NCBI RefSeq assembly: GCF_000471905.2
Contig: NW_006495273.1
Coordinates: 6,414,645 to 6,478,644, forward strand
From: Amborella trichopoda
Lineage: Eukaryota; Streptophyta; Magnoliopsida; Amborellales; Amborellaceae
DNA length: 64,000 nt
Direction of reading: 5' to 3'
How positions within the stretch are numbered: position 1 is the stretch's first letter; every line of letters starts with the position of its first letter. The notes below the pieces were generated by a model. The model was not told the DNA's origin. It saw nothing but the letters and a program-made list of their open reading frames with translations, and ran no database searches. A program made the translations under genes and the position numbers. Positions 59,380 through 64,000 of this stretch are shown here, one piece after another.

Positions 59380-61195
59380 CAAATTTGGATATCAAAAAAA
59401 CAAAAGTTTTCCATAGGTAGAATTTTTACAGCATCCCCATATGAAAGAGAAAGATACTACTTGTAGTTGTTGCTAAACGATACGAGGGCCAACATCATTT
59501 AATGATCTACTATGTGTTGGCAGCTACTATTGTAAGACCTTCAAAGAAATTGTACAATTACGTGGATTGTTAGAAAATGATAATGACATTGAAAATTGCT
59601 TGGACGAGTATAGCTTATTCAAAATGCCATCCAACTTACGACAATTTTGTTGTATTGGGAGCCTAATAGTGTTAGGGCACTTTGGGATAAGTTAATTCCG
59701 ATGACAAAAGACTTCAATTGTTGCACAACATCGTGCCTTGAGAACCGACTTCTAAAGGAGTTGGAACATCTATTGCAATGCAAACAAAAAAAGTGTTGAA
59801 GATTACGACTTGCCCTTTTACAATCCAGATATTAATTACTCACACTATGATTATCAAATTGTGCAAGAAGATACTATACTAAATATACATGACCCTGATT
59901 TTCATATCATCAGTCAATTAAACAATGGTCAGAAAAAGGCTTTTGATGCCATTATGGATTCTGTCTTGCATAATAAAAATGAAAATTTCTTTATAGATGG
60001 TCTTGGTGGCACATGTAAGACATTTATATATCGTGCACTATTGGCAATGGCGAGAAGTAACAATATATTAGCTTAGCCTACAGCCTCCGCAAGAATAGCA
60101 ACAACGAACCTACCTTATGGAAGAACATCCCATTCCATGTTCAAAATCCGTCTAATTCCTACACAAAGGTCTATATGTAATATAATGAAGCAAAACAAAC
60201 TTGCTAACATAATAAATAATACTAGAATTATAATATGGGATGAAGGACCCAAGATGACAAAGTATGCTTTCAAAGCGGTGGATAAAACCTTCTAAGATAT
60301 CATGTCATCACCATTACCATTTGAGGGAAAACTAATGGTCCTTAGTGGAGACTTTCGACAAATCCTGCCTGTAGTACCCCTTGGAACAAGAGTAGAAATT
60401 GTAGAGAATTCATTAAGAAGTTCCTATTTATGGCCCCATGTCATTAAAATATAGCTAAACCAAAATCTGAGAGCAAGAGTTGATCCCTCATTTGCTTCTT
60501 TCCTACTCAGTATTGGAGTTTGCATTGCAGAAACAACATTTGAAGATTTCATAAGAATATCAGAAGAGATGGTCAAAATACCAAAGCAGAAATAATCAAT
60601 TGAATGATGTGGTATCAATCTTTCTAGGAGAGGAACATACCTATTGCAGCTTCGATATTGTTCGTGAAGATATTCACAATTTATATCCCAAGGAATTTTT
60701 TAATACCCTAATACCTAGCGGTTTCCCTCCTCACATGTTAAGGTTAAAAGTTGGTACACAGATTATGTTATTGAGAAACTTGAACCCAAAAGACAGTCTC
60801 TGTAATAGAGAAAAATTATTGTGTAGGGTATTCACTCAAATGCAATTGAAGCTGAGATAATTGATGGCAAGCACACATGAAATTTTGCATTCCTCCCAGA
60901 AATACTGATACTTCCATCAAAAGATTCTACTATCCCAATAAAGTTCAAGAGAAAATAATTCCCAATTCGTCTTGCATTTGCCATGATAATTAACAAAGCG
61001 CAAGGACAAACAATCCCCTCGGTTGGAATTTATTTGGAGGATTATGTCTTTGCCCATGGCCAACAATATATTGCATGGTCTAGGGGTATAACAAAAGAAA
61101 ACACAAAAGTGTGCATAAAAGAATATTTATTGCATGGGCAAAAGGGAAATTTCACAAAGAATATCGTATATGAAGAATTTTATAACAATTCATAG
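59380..61195 (+). pseudogene. Helitron PIF1-type (SF1) helicase, broken
   Basis: The helicase half of RepHel. The region 59440-59760 resembles the linker between Rep and helicase but has stops and frameshifts. The helicase proper runs from about 59800: Walker A region FIDGLGGTCKTFIYR (about 60000; the second conserved Gly is Cys, which should impair ATP binding), Walker B IIWDEGPK (60232-60255), motif III LSGDFRQILPVV (60340-60375), LKVGTQIMLLRNLNPKDSLC (60744-60805), and the C-terminal signature INKAQGQTIPSVGIYL..HGQQYIAWSRG (60987-61090). Stops at about 60074, 60293, 60453 and 60592, plus frameshifts, make it non-functional. Very little sequence separates it from the N-terminal region, so the HUH Rep domain is missing. 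Confidence 0.9.
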
Positions 61196-61246
61196 ATTCC
61201 TAGTAAAAAGGTATCTTACAAGGAGCTCAAAATAATTCAATTGTTT

Positions 61247-61253
<7 letters not shown>

Positions 61254-61296
<43 letters not shown>
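61254..61296. repeat. AT dinucleotide microsatellite
   Basis: An uninterrupted run of about 20 TA units just after the helicase pseudogene, inside the Helitron. Confidence 0.95.
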
Positions 61297-61298
<2 letters not shown>

Positions 61299-61319
61299 AA
61301 GTTATCTCATTCATATTAT

Positions 61320-61687
61320 ATGATGGAAGATCGAGAGATACTATTCAGCCAGGTCTTTGAGTATAACAAACGTGATCACGTAAAGGCCAGATTGTTACTT
61401 TTAAGGACAGAAACAAAAGAACTTGATGATGGATCTGAACAAAGACACATGAAACTGCTATTTATAGACAAAGAGGTAATCCACATGAAATAAATGCTCA
61501 TGTTTTTTTATACTATATTATATTTTTTTATACTATATTATAGTGGTGAATTCATAACTAATTTCTTTTGGCAATTTGCATACTCAATTACTTATAGGGA
61601 GTAGAAATCGAAGGAATTATATATAATAGTGACTTCAACCTCTCCGTGTCTGCACTAAAGGAAAAACCAGAATATAGAATAACTTAA
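61320..61687 (+). CDS. Small RPA70-like (OB-fold) ORF of the Helitron, two exons
   Basis: Plant Helitrons often carry replication protein A-like genes whose OB folds bind single-stranded DNA. Here ATG at 61320 opens exon 1 (61320-61475, 52 codons). A GT-AG intron (61476-61597, donor GAG|GTAATC, acceptor CTTATAG|GGAGTA) joins in phase 0 to exon 2 (61598-61687), ending in TAA. The product would be 81 residues. The pattern VKARLLLLR..KLLFIDKEGVEIEGIIYN is that of the first strands of an RPA1 DNA-binding OB fold. It is far shorter than real RPA1 (about 600 residues), so it is a fragment, though no stop interrupts the two exons. Whether it is expressed is unknown. Confidence 0.6.
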
Positions 61688-61911
61688 TTAGCATTACAAA
61701 ATAATATTATTGGGAAATGCGTATAATATGGTTTTGACAAAAGACAGCATACAACTTATTAAGAATATGATGTTCACTATAACAAAGTCGTTTGTTATGG
61801 TACTGCTTATTTTCATTTAATACTTACAAAGTATGTCATCATTAGAGTTATGGTACAAAGTTATTGTTAATTATTCATCATTCATAAGTTCATTATGTTA
61901 CAGGAGATTAA

Positions 61912-61915
61912 TAAC

Positions 61916-61979
<64 letters not shown>

Positions 61980-61990
61980 GTAATAATACT
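61912..61990. repeat. AAT trinucleotide microsatellite
   Basis: About 22 ATA/AAT units, slightly interrupted near 61978, lying 40-60 bases before the Helitron 3' hairpin. Confidence 0.95.
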
Positions 61991-62031
61991 AATAATAATA
62001 TAATACAGTTAGTTCATATATATGAGAAGGT

Positions 62032-62056
62032 CGTGCAACGCATGTAATTCAACTAG
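62032..62056 (+). other. Helitron 3' terminus with hairpin
   Basis: CGTGC-AAC-GCATG forms a 5-bp stem with one G-T pair. CTAG ends the element nine bases further on and is followed by T. This is the presumed stop signal for rolling-circle transposition. Confidence 0.85.
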
Positions 62057-64000
62057 TGAAAAGAATGAGAAATTGTGATTTCTCAATTCTTAAAGCCTTA
62101 ATCTAAGAAACCCTCATAAATATTGAAGATCTACAAATGGAATTTGTTAGGCCAAATTTTAGAAACAAGTTCTTTGGGAAGGTTGACCAAGAATCTCATA
62201 GCATCACTTACCTATTTTCGGTAATAGCCTTGCATGATACCCAATCACCTTAAGGCGATGTTCTGATATACCTTATTGAAAGGCCCCTTGATATGGTATC
62301 ATGAAGTTATGAGGGGCAACCCGCATGCTACTCCAGATGAAAGGTCCTGAAGATTTGAATTACATTGCCATAGTAGCAAGCCTCAACCCATCTAGATGGG
62401 ATAGTTCACCTCAATGAAGTAAAATTACAGTGAATCACTCCCCAAAATTGTTGAACAGTTTCGAAATACCGTATTACATGTCACCAAGTCTACAATCACT
62501 TATCCTACAAAAATCAGCATCATTAACGAGAACACCAACCTAGAGCATAAATCCTTATTTTAGTAAAGGTCGTATGCTCTTCACTTTCCACTCTATTTAT
62601 AGAGAGTCTCATTTTTGTAAATGTGCAAAGAACATGGCTTGATCTGTTGAAATCAACCACTAGTCCCAACAATAGTATTACCATGATGAAGCTTCCCCTA
62701 GTGGTCAAATTAATGAAGTCGTAATCAACAAGCTGAGAATTCCACTCAAGTTGAAAGATCACCCAATATGACTTTGGGGCATGGGAAGGCCCGGCCCAAG
62801 AGTTCATCAACTAAAGATCAAGTCGAGCACGAAACTTATTGAGATCTCTATGGTTAGGCATCCTAGGATGATAATGAGGAGGATTGCCTTCGCCCCAAGT
62901 CCGAAATACAAGAAGAGATTGGAGAACTAACCATCTTGTAATATTATAAGAGATGAATTCCCATAGGGAGCACACCATACTATCTCTAGATGAATCCAAG
63001 CTCGATCTAATGTCAGATCTAGCCAAAACTTGTTTTATATGCAGCTAATTAAAAGTATAAGGAGTCATGTAAAATTTCAACCCAAATGTGATTTGATCTC
63101 ACTAAAGCGATCAAACCCTCATTGGATCGTCAGCAGCGCTGACTGTAATTGTATCAAAGTCGAGAAATAACTAGATCAACACATGAAGTAAAAATTACTA
63201 AAAACTAAAGAAAAATGTTATGAAATTAAAGATGGACAAAAAATAATGGACTTGCATATAGCTGGGGCCTTTTGACTCAACATTCGGAATAGGAGCCTTG
63301 ATCAGAGCTTTTCTGAATGATTGAATCCCTTTCTCTTATGAGATGGATGACTTATCTTGATTCTAAATGAATTAAGTTGAAGAAGCTCTAAAAAACCAGG
63401 TTTGAGACATTATGGGCTTGATGAATGAATGAATTTTCTTATTAATTGGGTGATCATGGTTTCCAAGAAATCTAGGGTTTTGGGCTCTCATGATGAATTA
63501 ATACTTAGGATTTCTAAAAAACTAGGATTAGGGTTTAGGACCTAGGTCAGTTTAGGGTTTAAGGCTTCATTAGAGAGCCGACCCCTTTGGTGGATTGAAA
63601 ACGTGATAAATTAGAGGGTAGATTATATTAGCTAATCAAAAGTTGACAGTTGGCCATGCCGTACCTGCGGTGCACATTTCGTGACTTATGCACCGCAAGC
63701 CCTAACATGATTTGCTAATCAACTCTAATTGATGTAGATTTCTAGGGAATTTGATTTCAAAGATATTTTTATAGGATTTGGGATAAATTTTGGATTAGGA
63801 TGATATGAGTTCACTCATGGTGGTGTGTTAAGCTAGTGTGGTCTCTGAGTGTTGAATGGCTATTCTAAAGCTTTACCAATATAATTTGATAAAGAAACAT
63901 AGTGTGATTTTTAGGGTTTTGGTTTTGGTCATTTCTTATAGATAATGACATAAAGTAAAGTATTTCAACTTTTTGTATATTACGATATAAAGTAAATCTA
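62057..64000. other. No gene recognised
   Basis: Minus-strand frames 63026-62811 and 62810-62523 are consecutive and read as one possible stretch, but match no family I know. The rest is AT-rich. Short TTAGGGTTT-like motifs near 63465-63560 look like plant telo-box words, not a telomere repeat. Confidence 0.4.

Larger units (their letters stand above)
55300..62056 (+). mobile_element. Helitron of about 6.8 kb with intact termini, Rep region lost
   Basis: The 5' end, TCTATACTACATTATTAA, begins right after an A (55299). The 3' end has a short hairpin (CGTGC-AAC-GCATG, 62032-62044), then nine bases further CTAG (62053-62056) followed by T (62057): all Helitron hallmarks, including insertion between A and T. 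Inside are a Helitron-type N-terminal region, a PIF1-type helicase (broken) and a small RPA-like ORF. The first 3 kb is GA-rich and AT-rich, with no gene named. No HUH Rep motif was found, so it cannot move by its own protein. Confidence 0.85.

Noticed and set aside
63440-63570. TTAGGGTTT-like words suggesting interstitial telomere repeats
   Set aside because: The words are scattered, not tandem.

Overview
This is nuclear DNA of a flowering plant. Evidence: a plant BYPASS1-like gene, a CDC20 relative with GT-AG introns, plant transposon families (chromodomain Ty3 element, hAT, Helitron, L1-type LINE with RNase H tail), an endogenous caulimovirid, and inserted mitochondrial DNA. The species cannot be told. 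Only one gene looks intact (BYPASS1-like, 47687-48796, minus). Nearly everything else is a pseudogene or mobile or repeated DNA. I recognised no tRNA gene and no complete rRNA gene.

Layout. 1-5.07 kb: decayed endogenous pararetrovirus on the minus strand, running reverse transcriptase - RNase H - intergenic promoter with tandem repeats - tRNA-Met primer site - movement protein - coiled-coil/proline-rich region, so it crosses the origin of the circular viral genome. 5.2-8.1 kb: CDC20 pseudogene that keeps its introns but has stops, frameshifts and two tandem duplications. 9.04-31.67 kb: a long degenerate tandem array. Short units are about 315 bp; longer units of 0.7-1.1 kb carry an inverted copy of part of the unit, so the array is full of foldbacks. 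It is interrupted by two mitochondrial-type insertions (9.85-10.52 and 11.02-17.13 kb) and a 5'-truncated LINE tail (18.54-19.21 kb).

31.67-41.53 kb: 5'-truncated Ty3 chromovirus (minus) split by a 5.9-kb hAT transposon. 41.53-45.2 kb: no gene recognised, but it holds a diverged, non-tandem relative of the array unit (42.6-43.2 kb), the best candidate for the array's source. 45.7-46.25 kb: 36-bp tandem repeats and a hAT-type MITE with a perfect 8-bp target duplication. 47.5-50.1 kb: the BYPASS1-like gene with a 1.2-kb intron in its 5' leader and a TATA box. 50.4-55.3 kb: small repeat families and a non-autonomous Helitron with two stacked 5' ends. 55.3-62.06 kb: a large Helitron with intact termini, a broken PIF1-type helicase, a small intron-containing RPA-like ORF, and no visible HUH Rep domain. 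62.06-64 kb: nothing recognised.

The genes do not form a pathway. The window reads as a repeat-rich interval in which one gene survives. Its most unusual part is the foldback-bearing array and its probable source sequence about 11 kb away.
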